Shown one piece after another: positions 7,825-15,759 of a stretch of DNA of 64,000 bases (its first letter is position 1; every line of letters begins with the position of its first letter). The stretch is from contig UQNZ01000007.1 of assembly GCA_900542525.1 (NCBI GenBank), positions 10,075-74,074 of the forward strand, given 5' to 3'. The stretch comes from an uncultured Eggerthella sp. (GTDB taxonomy: Bacteria > Actinomycetota > Coriobacteriia > Coriobacteriales > Eggerthellaceae). The notes beneath the pieces are model-generated. The model saw nothing but the letters and a program-made list of their open reading frames with translations, had not been told where the DNA came from and did no database searches. Position numbers and translations under genes: made by a program.

Positions 7825-9027
7825 CTATTTGATGATCTTGGTAACACGACCGGAACCAACGGTGCGACCGCCTTCACGGATAGCGAAGCGCAGGCCTTCT
7901 TCCATAGCGATCGGATGAATGAGTTCGCCGCGGAGCTCAACATTGTCGCCAGGCATAACCATTTCGGTGCCTTCAGGAAGGTGTGCAACACCGGTAACGT
8001 CGGTGGTGCGGAAGTAGAACTGAGGACGATAGCCATCGAAGAATGGGGTATGACGACCACCTTCGTCCTTGGTAAGGATGTAAACCTGACCTTCGAACTC
8101 CGTGTGAGGAGTAACAGAGCCGGGCTTGCAGAGAACCTGACCACGAACGATATCTTCGCGCTTAACACCACGGAGGAGGCAGCCGATGTTGTCGCCAGCC
8201 TGAGCCTCATCGAGGAGCTTACGGAACATCTCGATGCCGGTGCAAACCGTCTTCTCAGTGTCCTTGATACCAACGATCTCGAGTTCGTCGTTGACGTGGA
8301 GAACGCCACGCTCAACACGGCCGGTAGCAACAGTGCCACGACCGGTGATGGTCATGGTGTCTTCAACAGCCATGAGGAAGGGCTTGTCAACGTCGCGCTC
8401 CGGAGTAGGAATGTAGCTATCAACTGCTTCCATGAGCTCCCAGATCTTGTCCTGATAAGCAGCATCGCCTTCAAGAGCCTTAAGAGCAGAACCGCGGATG
8501 ATCGGGGTGTCGTCTCCAGGGAACTCATAAGAGGAGAGAAGTTCACGAACTTCCATCTCAACGAGCTCGAGGAGCTCTTCGTCGTCAACCATGTCGCACT
8601 TGTTGAGGAATACGACGATGTAAGGAACGCCAACCTGACGAGCAAGCAGGATGTGCTCACGAGTCTGAGCCATAGGACCGTCGGTTGCTGCGATAACGAG
8701 GATCGCACCGTCCATCTGAGCAGCACCGGTGATCATGTTCTTGACGTAGTCGGCATGGCCCGGGCAGTCAACGTGTGCATAGTGACGGGTGTCGGTTTCG
8801 TACTCGATGTGAGCGATGGAGATGGTAATACCACGCTCGCGCTCTTCAGGAGCTTTATCGATGTCTTCAAAAGCGGTGAAGTCTGCAGTTGCAGAGCCGT
8901 GAGAACCGTCGTTTGAAGAAAGGGTTTTAGAAATTGCTGCAGTCAGCGTAGTTTTGCCGTGGTCAACGTGACCAATGGTACCGATGTTAACATGCGGCTT
9001 AGTACGCTCGAACTTTTCTTTAGCCAT
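7825..9027 (-). CDS. tuf: elongation factor Tu
   Basis: 400 residues. It carries aminoacyl-tRNA to the ribosomal A site with GTP. G1 GHVDHGKTT, the switch region ERERGITIS, DCPGHADYVKNMITGAAQMD (G3) and NKCDMVDD (G4) are intact, followed by both beta-barrel domains ending RVTKIIK. The ATG at 9027 has a perfect AAGGAGG box; upstream in-frame sequence runs through tRNA genes and is not coding. The switch-I/effector neighbourhood has a slightly altered stretch (SSNDGSHGSATAD) compared with common EF-Tu. It is the first protein gene after three tRNAs from the 9418-9446 promoter. Confidence 0.97.
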   Translation of the reverse strand: MAKEKFERTKPHVNIGTIGHVDHGKTTLTAAISKTLSSNDGSHGSATADFTAFEDIDKAPEERERGITISIAHIEYETDTRHYAHVDCPGHADYVKNMITGAAQMDGAILVIAATDGPMAQTREHILLARQVGVPYIVVFLNKCDMVDDEELLELVEMEVRELLSSYEFPGDDTPIIRGSALKALEGDAAYQDKIWELMEAVDSYIPTPERDVDKPFLMAVEDTMTITGRGTVATGRVERGVLHVNDELEIVGIKDTEKTVCTGIEMFRKLLDEAQAGDNIGCLLRGVKREDIVRGQVLCKPGSVTPHTEFEGQVYILTKDEGGRHTPFFDGYRPQFYFRTTDVTGVAHLPEGTEMVMPGDNVELRGELIHPIAMEEGLRFAIREGGRTVGSGRVTKIIK

Positions 9028-9093
9028 TCTGTCCTCCTTATTAAGGTTGTCTAAAGAGAATTTACAAAGCTTACGGTTGTAAGCGAGTGAATT

Positions 9094-9170
9094 TGGTAGC
9101 GGTGACTGGATTCGAACCAGTGACGCCACGGGTATGAACCGTGTGCTCTGACCACCTGAGCTACACCGCC
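9094..9170 (-). tRNA. tRNA-Met (CAT), elongator type
   Basis: Minus strand: GGCGGTG/CACCGCT acceptor stem, D-arm TAGCTCAGGTGGTCAGAGCA, anticodon loop TTCATAC with CAT, T-arm TGGTTCGAATCCA, encoded CCA. Position 1 is paired with position 72 (G-U), not the C-A mismatch of initiator tRNA, so an elongator is likely. An Ile-CAT (lysidine) tRNA cannot be excluded by eye. Confidence 0.9.
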
Positions 9171-9176
9171 AAATAC

Positions 9177-9256
<80 letters not shown>

Positions 9257-9341
9257 TGGTGGAAGTGCAAGGATTCGAACCTTGGAAGGCTGAGCCAACG
9301 GGTTTACAGCCCGTCCCATTTGACCGCTTTGGTACACTTCC
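9257..9341 (-). tRNA. tRNA-Tyr (GTA)
   Basis: Minus strand: GGAAGTG/CACTTCC acceptor stem, anticodon stem ACGGG/CCCGT with loop CTGTAAA (anticodon GTA), long variable arm of class II, T-arm AGGTTCGAATCCT, encoded CCA. First gene of the unit; the promoter lies about 75 bp upstream. Confidence 0.95.
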
Positions 9342-9417
9342 ATAATTTCGCTTGTCTCATGTGTAATTTTCAAGCTGCCTGCTCAAATATGCCTCTCTGG
9401 CAATTTCGAGCAAGTGA

Positions 9418-9446
9418 ATAATAGGTGAGGAAAAGATTGTTGTCAA
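9418..9446 (-). promoter_or_regulatory. sigma-A promoter of the tRNA-tuf unit
   Basis: On the minus strand TTGACA (9441-9446) and TATTAT (9418-9423) are separated by exactly 17 bp. This is near-consensus and by far the best promoter match seen in the window. Transcription would start near 9411, ahead of tRNA-Tyr. Confidence 0.85.
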
Positions 9447-9452
9447 CAGCTA

Positions 9453-9474
9453 CCACGCCCCCGCGCGTATCCAT
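9453..9474 (-). promoter_or_regulatory. 22-bp translation-operon element, copy 1 (tuf)
   Basis: Sits 6 bp upstream of the tuf -35 box. It reads ATGGATACGC at its minus-strand start and GGCGTGG at its end, with ACGC-N6-GCGT as internal dyad. Close copies occur at 46298-46319 and 53962-53983. Confidence 0.5.
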
Positions 9475-9556
9475 GTTTTTCGCGACCTCTCCCCTTCCCT
9501 TATGCCGGTGTTTTGCCTGTTCAATTCGTATTTTTATCAGCATGTCCCCAAAAACG

Positions 9557-9590
9557 AACAACCCCGAGCACTGCTCAGGGTTGTTTTTTT
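9557..9590. terminator. bidirectional terminator after putP
   Basis: Imperfect GC-rich stem (AACAACCC...GGGTTGTT with an inner GAGCA/TGCTC) with seven T on the plus side and a T-rich run on the minus side. On the minus strand it closes putP; the plus-strand form would stop antisense reading into putP. Confidence 0.8.
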
Positions 9591-9643
9591 GTTCGTATTT
9601 CTCTCAAAAATAATGCGCAATTTTTCGACAGACGGTTTTTAGG

Positions 9644-11206
9644 TTAGCAATCTGCCTTCAGATAGGAATCGAACTCATCCGTGATCTCCTTCGAAGGCTC
9701 TGCTGTGAGCTTAGAGACGACAATGATCACTATCAAGCTCAGGAAGAAGCACGGAAGCAGCTCATAGACGCCGAAAATGCCGCCTAACGGCTTGATGAGC
9801 TCATGCCACACCACAACGCCGATCGCACCCGTAAGCATGCCCGCAACCGCGCCTGGTAGATTCGTGCGCTTCCAATAGAGCGAGAGCAGCATGAGCGGAC
9901 CAAACGCCGCGCCGAAGCCAGCCCAAGCGTAAGAAACAACTTGGAAGATGATCGAGTTCTCGTCGATGGCGATGAAGATACCGAAGAGCAAGATCACCAC
10001 GAGCGTGATGCGCGCCACGATCATGACCTGCGCATCGGTAGCATTCTTCTTGATCAAGCCGCGGAAGATGTTCTCTGCAACCGCCGAACCTGAGATCAGC
10101 AGATAAGACGAAGAAGAGGACATGGCCGCCGCGAAGATACCAGAGACCACAAGACCGCACATGAAAGAAGGCAGCATCATCTGTGCGAGTACGATGAAGA
10201 TGTTCTCGGCTGCAGAATTCGTGAGGAATTCAGTCGGCAGGACCGCACGACCAATGAGGCCGATCGAGACCGCACAGAACAGCGAGATAACCACCCAAAC
10301 CACCGCAATAACACGGGATTTCTTGATCTCATCGGAGTTCTTGACGGACATGAAGCGCACGAGCACCTGCGGCATACCGAAGTAGCCGAGACCCCACGCG
10401 AGACAAGAGATGATAGCGATGATGCCGTATTCGGTTGGTTCGCCGAACGCCGGCAGGCCATCAACGATGAGCTGGTTGCCTGCAGTATCAACGATAGGTA
10501 CCGCTTGCTGAGTACCGTTCAAGAAGCCCGGCAGCGAATTCAGGAAGGCGACCGTATTCTCGACACCACCCGCTTGCGCGACCGAACCGACGAAGACGAT
10601 CACGAGAGCGCAGATCATGATCGATCCCTGAATAAGGTCGGTAGTGGAGACCGCCAGATAGCCGCCCACAAAGGTATAGAGAAACACGACAAGAGCACCA
10701 AGCACCATCATGGTGGCGTAATCGAGCCCGAAGAGCGTTGCAAAAAGCTTTCCGCAGGTCACGAAGCACGAACCCACATAGATGCTAAAGAACAGCAGGA
10801 TGATGACCGCAGCGATGGTCATGAGGATGTTCTTCTTGTCATGGAAACGATTCGAAAAAAAATCGGGAATGGTAATGGCGTTACCGGCAACCTCAGAATA
10901 CTTGCGCAGACGCTTTGCCACGAACTTCCAGTTGAGGTAGGTGCCAATAGCCAAGCCAATAGCGGTCCAGACCGCTTCGTTCGCGCCACAGAAGTAAGCA
11001 AGACCAGGAAGACCCATGAGCAGATAGCCCGACATATCGGAGGCTTCGGCGGAAAGCGCTGTGAGCCACGGACCGAGGCTTCGGCCGCCCAAGAAGTATT
11101 CTTCGGTCGAGCGATTCGACTTCTTCGCATAGATGAAGCCGATGATCACAACCACGATGAAATAAAGGAGCATTGCGAACAATACCCAAAAGTCACCAGT
11201 AACCAT
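9644..11206 (-). CDS. putP: sodium/proline symporter (SSS family, PutP-like)
   Basis: 520 residues, about 12-13 hydrophobic segments, no cleavable signal. The sodium:solute symporter signature of PutP is clear: STEEYFLGGRSLGPW near residue 35, then ALSAEASDMSGYLLMGLPG, and GGYLAVSTTDLIQG in the middle. PutP imports proline with sodium across the cytoplasmic membrane. Proline is inferred from family resemblance; other SSS members carry other substrates. It has its own promoter region shared with the divergent aminotransferase gene and ends at the 9557-9590 terminator, so it is a single-gene unit. Confidence 0.88.
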   Translation of the reverse strand: MVTGDFWVLFAMLLYFIVVVIIGFIYAKKSNRSTEEYFLGGRSLGPWLTALSAEASDMSGYLLMGLPGLAYFCGANEAVWTAIGLAIGTYLNWKFVAKRLRKYSEVAGNAITIPDFFSNRFHDKKNILMTIAAVIILLFFSIYVGSCFVTCGKLFATLFGLDYATMMVLGALVVFLYTFVGGYLAVSTTDLIQGSIMICALVIVFVGSVAQAGGVENTVAFLNSLPGFLNGTQQAVPIVDTAGNQLIVDGLPAFGEPTEYGIIAIISCLAWGLGYFGMPQVLVRFMSVKNSDEIKKSRVIAVVWVVISLFCAVSIGLIGRAVLPTEFLTNSAAENIFIVLAQMMLPSFMCGLVVSGIFAAAMSSSSSYLLISGSAVAENIFRGLIKKNATDAQVMIVARITLVVILLFGIFIAIDENSIIFQVVSYAWAGFGAAFGPLMLLSLYWKRTNLPGAVAGMLTGAIGVVVWHELIKPLGGIFGVYELLPCFFLSLIVIIVVSKLTAEPSKEITDEFDSYLKADC

Positions 11207-11374
11207 ACATCTCCTTTTTCATTTCTATCTTCAGTTATGTTCGTTGCTTTTGGCCATCTTCGCCGGTTGTTCTTGGGAAAATGGTCGCAGCGGATTATAC
11301 TCTAAGCATCCCCTATAATGAGTGTTTCATACGGTTAAATTCCGCATATGGGACGCAATACGAAAGGAAAAGGT

Positions 11375-12664
11375 ATGTCCACCTACGAAGAAATGACGCG
11401 AGATGAACTCTTGACGCTCAAGGATGCGCTGCAAAAGGAATACGACGAATATTGCACGCTCGACCTTTCTCTTAACATGGCTCGCGGCAAGCCCGCGAAA
11501 GATCAGTTGGATCTGAGCATGCCCATGCTCGATGTTATTTCTTCGAACACTGAATGCGTTGATGAAGCTGGTACTGACCTGCGCAACTACGGTATCTTGG
11601 ACGGCATCGATGAAGCGAAGGTGCTCATGGCCTCGATGTTGGATGACGATCCGGAAAACGTGATCGTGTTCGGCAACTCGAGCTTGAACATCATGTATGA
11701 CACCATCATGCGCTGCTGGGTATTCGGAACGCTGGGCGCGGCCCCGTGGAGCCAGCTTGAAGAAGTGAAATTCCTCTGCCCTGTTCCAGGCTACGATCGT
11801 CACTTCGGCGTGACCGAGGCGTTCGGCATCAAGATGATCCCCATTCCCATGACCGAAGACGGTCCCGATATGGATGCGGTCAAGGAGCTCGTGGCAAATG
11901 ATGCTTCCGTGAAGGGCATCTGGTGCGTGCCGAAGTATTCCAATCCTGGTGGCATTACGTATAGCGATGAAGTCGTGCGCGAGCTGGCATCCATGCCTAC
12001 CGCAGCGGACGATTTCCGCATCTTCTGGGATAACGCCTACACCGTTCATCACCTCTATGACGATGCAGCTGATCAGGACCAGTTGCTCGATATCGCTGAT
12101 GCATGCGCCCAGGCTGGAAACCCGAACCGCTACTTCAAGTTCGGTTCGACTTCCAAGGTTACCCTGCCGGGCGCTGGTATCTCGGCTATGGCAGCCAGCC
12201 CCGAGAACATCGCGGACATCAAGGCGCGCATGGGCGTGCAGACCATCGGGCATGACAAGATCAACCAGCTTCGCCACGTCAGGTTCTTGAAGAACGCAGA
12301 TGGCATTGCTGAGCATATGTCGAAACATGCAGCTATCATCCGTCCGAAGTTCGAACTGGTGCTTGAGACCTTAAGCAACGGACTTGATGGCACCGGTTGC
12401 GGTAGCTGGAGCAATCCACGTGGCGGCTACTTCATCTCCTTCGATGCTCCTGAGGGAACCGCAAAGCGCATCGTTTCACTGGCGAAGGATGCGGGCGTGA
12501 CCATGACGGGCGCAGGTGCAACGTATCCTTATAAGAACGACCCTAAGGACTCGAACATCCGCATCGCGCCTACCCTTCCGCCACTCGAAGAGCTTGATCA
12601 GGCCATGAAGGTGTTCGTGACCTGCGTGAAGCTTGCTGCAGTCGAGAAGCTGCTGGAAGATTAG
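11375..12664 (+). CDS. aspartate aminotransferase-like PLP enzyme (AspT/Aminotran_MocR type)
   Basis: 429 residues from the ATG at 11375, favoured over an ATG 27 bp upstream because AAAGGA is well placed. N-terminal LSLNMARGKPAKDQLDLS is typical of the actinobacterial AspT-type aminotransferases (the Pfam Aminotran_MocR group). Further on WCVPKYSNPGGITYSD, WDNAYTVHHLYDD with the PLP-phenol aspartate/tyrosine region, and FGSTSKVTLPGAGIS with the Schiff-base lysine. It most likely moves amino groups between aspartate and 2-oxoglutarate. Monocistronic, divergent from putP. A 55-bp imperfect dyad lies after the stop. Confidence 0.85.
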   Translation: MSTYEEMTRDELLTLKDALQKEYDEYCTLDLSLNMARGKPAKDQLDLSMPMLDVISSNTECVDEAGTDLRNYGILDGIDEAKVLMASMLDDDPENVIVFGNSSLNIMYDTIMRCWVFGTLGAAPWSQLEEVKFLCPVPGYDRHFGVTEAFGIKMIPIPMTEDGPDMDAVKELVANDASVKGIWCVPKYSNPGGITYSDEVVRELASMPTAADDFRIFWDNAYTVHHLYDDAADQDQLLDIADACAQAGNPNRYFKFGSTSKVTLPGAGISAMAASPENIADIKARMGVQTIGHDKINQLRHVRFLKNADGIAEHMSKHAAIIRPKFELVLETLSNGLDGTGCGSWSNPRGGYFISFDAPEGTAKRIVSLAKDAGVTMTGAGATYPYKNDPKDSNIRIAPTLPPLEELDQAMKVFVTCVKLAAVEKLLED

Positions 12665-12689
12665 CTCCTACACATTTACCTTTTTGCTT

Positions 12690-12747
12690 GCGTTTTGCGT
12701 GAAGCTCACGAGTGCATGTCAGCTCGAGATCTTCACGCTTCTCGCAT
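12690..12747 (+). other. imperfect hairpin after the aminotransferase gene
   Basis: Arms CGTGAAGCTCACGAG and CTCGAGATCTTCACG form a long imperfect stem 35 bp after the stop. No T-run follows. It may be a 3'-end structure; part of the 276-bp convergent gap before the BTAD regulator gene. Confidence 0.4.
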
Positions 12748-12846
12748 AAAGATCTCAGCAATTACTGCTTGAAATTTTCGGTTGAAAGCACAGTCAACCC
12801 ATCAACTGGAATCCGCGAACTGGAGTTCTACCGTTTCAGACAAAAT

Positions 12847-12869
12847 CAAAAGAGCGTTTCTCTCTTTTG
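12847..12869. terminator. bidirectional terminator between aminotransferase and regulator
   Basis: Perfect 8-bp stem CAAAAGAG/CTCTTTTG with a 7-nt loop, T-rich on both sides. It lies in the convergent gap and could end both transcripts. Confidence 0.5.
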
Positions 12870-12940
12870 CGAGAATTTTTAGCCACTGCTTGCGAGCAAT
12901 ATCGATCAATCACTCTCCCGCAATCACAGCTTCACGGTCG

Positions 12941-14306
12941 CTACTTCATAAAATCGTCCAGATCAGCTTGCGAGAATATACCTTTATCACGCAAGCTCTC
13001 GATATATGAACGTGCAAGATCTTGACGCCCCATAGCAACGAGCGCTTTCACCAAAAGCACATGAACTCGTGAACTGAGGCAAGTTTGTGCTGTGAGATTT
13101 GCTACTGTGCGAAAAAGTTGAATATAGCGCTGATTCTTCAAAAGAATGGCGAAGTAATTCTCGAGAGCTGAATCAAAGAGCAGTCGGTAGTAGGTAATAC
13201 GCCCTAGAAAGGTAGTCTCGCTTTCTAGGCCAGGCAACATATCACCCTTATAGAGCTTGATCGCGTATTCAAGCAAAGCCAACCGTTCGAGCTCAGATGT
13301 TGTTTTTCGTTTTGCCATAGAGCAATACAACTCGAAACGAGAGATATCCAAATTGAACTTGAATTTCGGATTGAGCATGTACGATCCGTGCCGCGTAATA
13401 ACGATATCATCATCGATATAGGGTTTGAATGCCTTGCGAATACGAAACACGACGCTCTTTATCGTATTCTTAGGATTGTCAACCTCTCCGTCTCGAAGGA
13501 GCAACTCCGTGATCTCTTGAGTCGAGATCAATCGACGTCTATACAGCAAAAGATTAGCAAGAAAGATCGTGCATTGCCGACCGCCTATATCGTAGCAATC
13601 GATGGTTTTCCCATTGATCTTGAGTTGAAAGGTACCCAGCATCTTTATATAAATACTATTCGTGGGGACATTCAAACGCAAAGAAGAGGTTTCTCCACCG
13701 GCAATCTCTTCAAGCATGAGTCGTTTTGAAACCTCCGTCTTGATCGCATTACCAGCGAGAGTGAGAGATAGGGTATATTCAAGGAAGCGGGTCGGTCGGT
13801 CGATAATGACCATCCATAAGAAAGAGCTTGTTTCGATGAATGGCAAAACCATCATCAAGTCATTCGCATCCCAAGCCTCCTTTACATCGCGGAGAACCCC
13901 CCCCCACAAAATATACGGGAACATCTTCGTGCAGACCGTCGAAAGCACTCACATCAAGATTAAGGAAGCGCTCGGTGCTCGCTCGATCTTCCCTGCCGAG
14001 GAGCCGATCGCTGCCCGTTCGATCTTCCATGTCAGTAAAGACGATTTCGCAGCTTCCTTTGTCTTTGTCAATCGCAGCGATAAAAGCCGAAGCAGCGCCG
14101 TAAACACCTTTTACAGCATCAAGACGGATCATAATACGCGTCGAAAACCCTCGGTCAGGAGTACATTCACTGATCACTTCATTAGTAAAATACGAAAAGA
14201 CCGATGTATAGTTCAGATTGAAAGAATTATCGAATAGATCACCTGTGGCTTGTACGTCAGACAGTTCAGCCCGATCGACAACAGTAGCCTTGTTTTCCGT
14301 CTCCAC
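12941..14306 (-). pseudogene. BTAD/SARP-like transcriptional regulator, out of frame at a G9 run (possibly phase-variable)
   Basis: Two ORFs in adjacent frames form one gene. The first begins at a GTG (14306, AAGGG box) and stops soon after residue 134. The second continues in the other frame to 12941. They meet at nine G on the minus strand (13897-13905). Removing one G joins VPVYFV to GGVLRDVKEAWDAND and gives 1365 nt, exactly 455 codons. The C-terminal half has a winged-helix domain (KMLGTFQLKINGKTI, then RRRLISTQEITELLL, NTIKSVVFRIRKAF, ITRHGSYMLN) followed by an all-helical BTAD-like region. The N-terminal ~190 residues are unrecognised. It lies 160 bp downstream of the CoA-transferase operon on the same strand. 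Either a phase-variable gene in the OFF state, a true pseudogene, or a homopolymer sequencing error. Confidence 0.8.
13897..13905 (-). repeat. G9 homopolymer at the reading-frame break
   Basis: Nine C on the plus strand, nine G on the coding strand, placed exactly where the regulator changes frame. A run of eight (or eleven) G would keep the full ORF open. Confidence 0.95.
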
Positions 14307-14465
14307 TTAACACCCTTCTAAACAGCATGAACCAAGTTCTGAACAAGAAAGCCTCAGTGAAAGAACCACCTCACACGCAATCCCAGTGAAAGAGCAACAC
14401 ACCAGAAATAGCATTCAAATTCGCCTGTCAGGGCGACCTTCAAGTTCGTCCATCAGGCGTCCCCT

Positions 14466-15668
14466 TCAAGACGGATCAGAATCCATCGCTTTCCCCAATG
14501 CGACCACGCCCAAGCTCTCAAGTCGTTCTATGTCCGACTGGCTACAGCCAGCCTTTTGTAAATAGTATGACGTATTTTCGCCCAATTTGACAGGTTGCGT
14601 ATAAGTATCGATCTCACTTAGCAGGCTTGAGATATTGTGCGGGAGCCTTGTTTGAAGAGCGCGACCCGCATCGGGAAAGTTGACCCAACACAACGTTTCA
14701 GGATGCTCCCTGATCATACGCTCGAGAGCGGTGGTCTTATCTACGACTGCCTCAATACAAAGGTTCTTATCAACAAGCCATTCTTGCCATTCGCTCATCG
14801 TCTTCAAGGCCACGACTTTCGAAACGATCTCATGCGCATACGGAGATTCCTCCGCTCGTTTCCCGTGAGCCTCTTTGAGTTCGGGGTATTCGATCAAATC
14901 GCAAAATCTTTCCCAGAATTTCTTTTCGATCATACCAATCGCGAGCTTCTCTCCATCCTTAGTCTCGTATGTGTTGTAGTTAACCATCGGGAACGCAAGA
15001 TCCTTCTTGGCACATTCTTTCCCATCGAAAGCCCATCTGCTGTCGATCAGTGAATTCCACCACATGAAGCAATCGAACATCGAGATGTCGATATACGCTC
15101 CCTCACCTGTCAATGAACGCTCGAGGAGTGCTGCCAGTATCGCCTGACATGCGACCATCGCCGATGAAAGATCGCACAGATGAATAGGCGAGAGGTTTGC
15201 ATCATTAAGGGAGAGATACCCGCTGCGCGCTTGCATATTCAAATCGTCCTGCGCCTGTTTGCTGTCATCACTCTGGCTTCCATAAGCGCTAATAGAACAG
15301 TACACGATAGAAGGATTGATAGCCTTTACGCTCTTATAATCGATTCCCAAGCGTTCCATGACTCCTGGTCTGAAATTCTCAACGATGACATCGACCTGTT
15401 CAACAAGATTCAAAAAATGATCAGCCACCTCGTCATCCTTAAGATCGAGCGCAACCGATTTCTTATTCCTCCCCAAGACGGAAAAGCAATACGACAAACC
15501 CGCCTCATTCAAGGGGTGGTTATAACGAATAGGATCCCCACTGTTTACTCCTTCTACCTTCACCACTTCTGCTCCCAGATCGGCCAGCACTTGCGTTGCG
15601 TAACCGCCTGGAAGACATCGCGTGAAATCAAGAATAAGCATGGAATCGAACGATTGATGGATATTCAT
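14466..15668 (-). CDS. CaiB/BaiF (class III) CoA-transferase, AMACR-like
   Basis: 400 residues from the ATG at 15668. An upstream extension of 81 codons in frame is not supported by the N-terminus of the family, which starts at LILDFTRCLPGGYATQVLAD. Class III signature: LGAEVVKVEGVNSGDPIRY, LGRNKKSVALDLK, VIVENFRPGVMERLGIDY, and an aspartate at 166 (LCDLSSAM) in the place of the acyl-enzyme carboxylate. Family members transfer CoA between carboxylic acids or, in the racemase branch, epimerise 2-methylacyl-CoA. It is the fourth gene of the MFS/CoA-transferase/flavoprotein operon. Substrate unknown. Confidence 0.88.
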   Translation of the reverse strand: MNIHQSFDSMLILDFTRCLPGGYATQVLADLGAEVVKVEGVNSGDPIRYNHPLNEAGLSYCFSVLGRNKKSVALDLKDDEVADHFLNLVEQVDVIVENFRPGVMERLGIDYKSVKAINPSIVYCSISAYGSQSDDSKQAQDDLNMQARSGYLSLNDANLSPIHLCDLSSAMVACQAILAALLERSLTGEGAYIDISMFDCFMWWNSLIDSRWAFDGKECAKKDLAFPMVNYNTYETKDGEKLAIGMIEKKFWERFCDLIEYPELKEAHGKRAEESPYAHEIVSKVVALKTMSEWQEWLVDKNLCIEAVVDKTTALERMIREHPETLCWVNFPDAGRALQTRLPHNISSLLSEIDTYTQPVKLGENTSYYLQKAGCSQSDIERLESLGVVALGKAMDSDPS

Positions 15669-15691
15669 AGCATGTTGCTCCCGCCTATAGA

Positions 15692-15716
15692 ATGACCCCG
15701 CCGAAAGCGAGGTCAT
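15692..15716 (-). other. hairpin between flavoprotein and second CoA-transferase
   Basis: Stem ATGACCCCGC/GCGAGGTCAT (one G-U) with a GAAA-containing loop in the 91-bp gap. It lacks a T-run, so it is likely an mRNA-stability or processing element. Confidence 0.4.
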
Positions 15717-15759
15717 ATTGCCTGTTCGTATAAGTGTCATCGTGCGACAGTCAGCAAGC

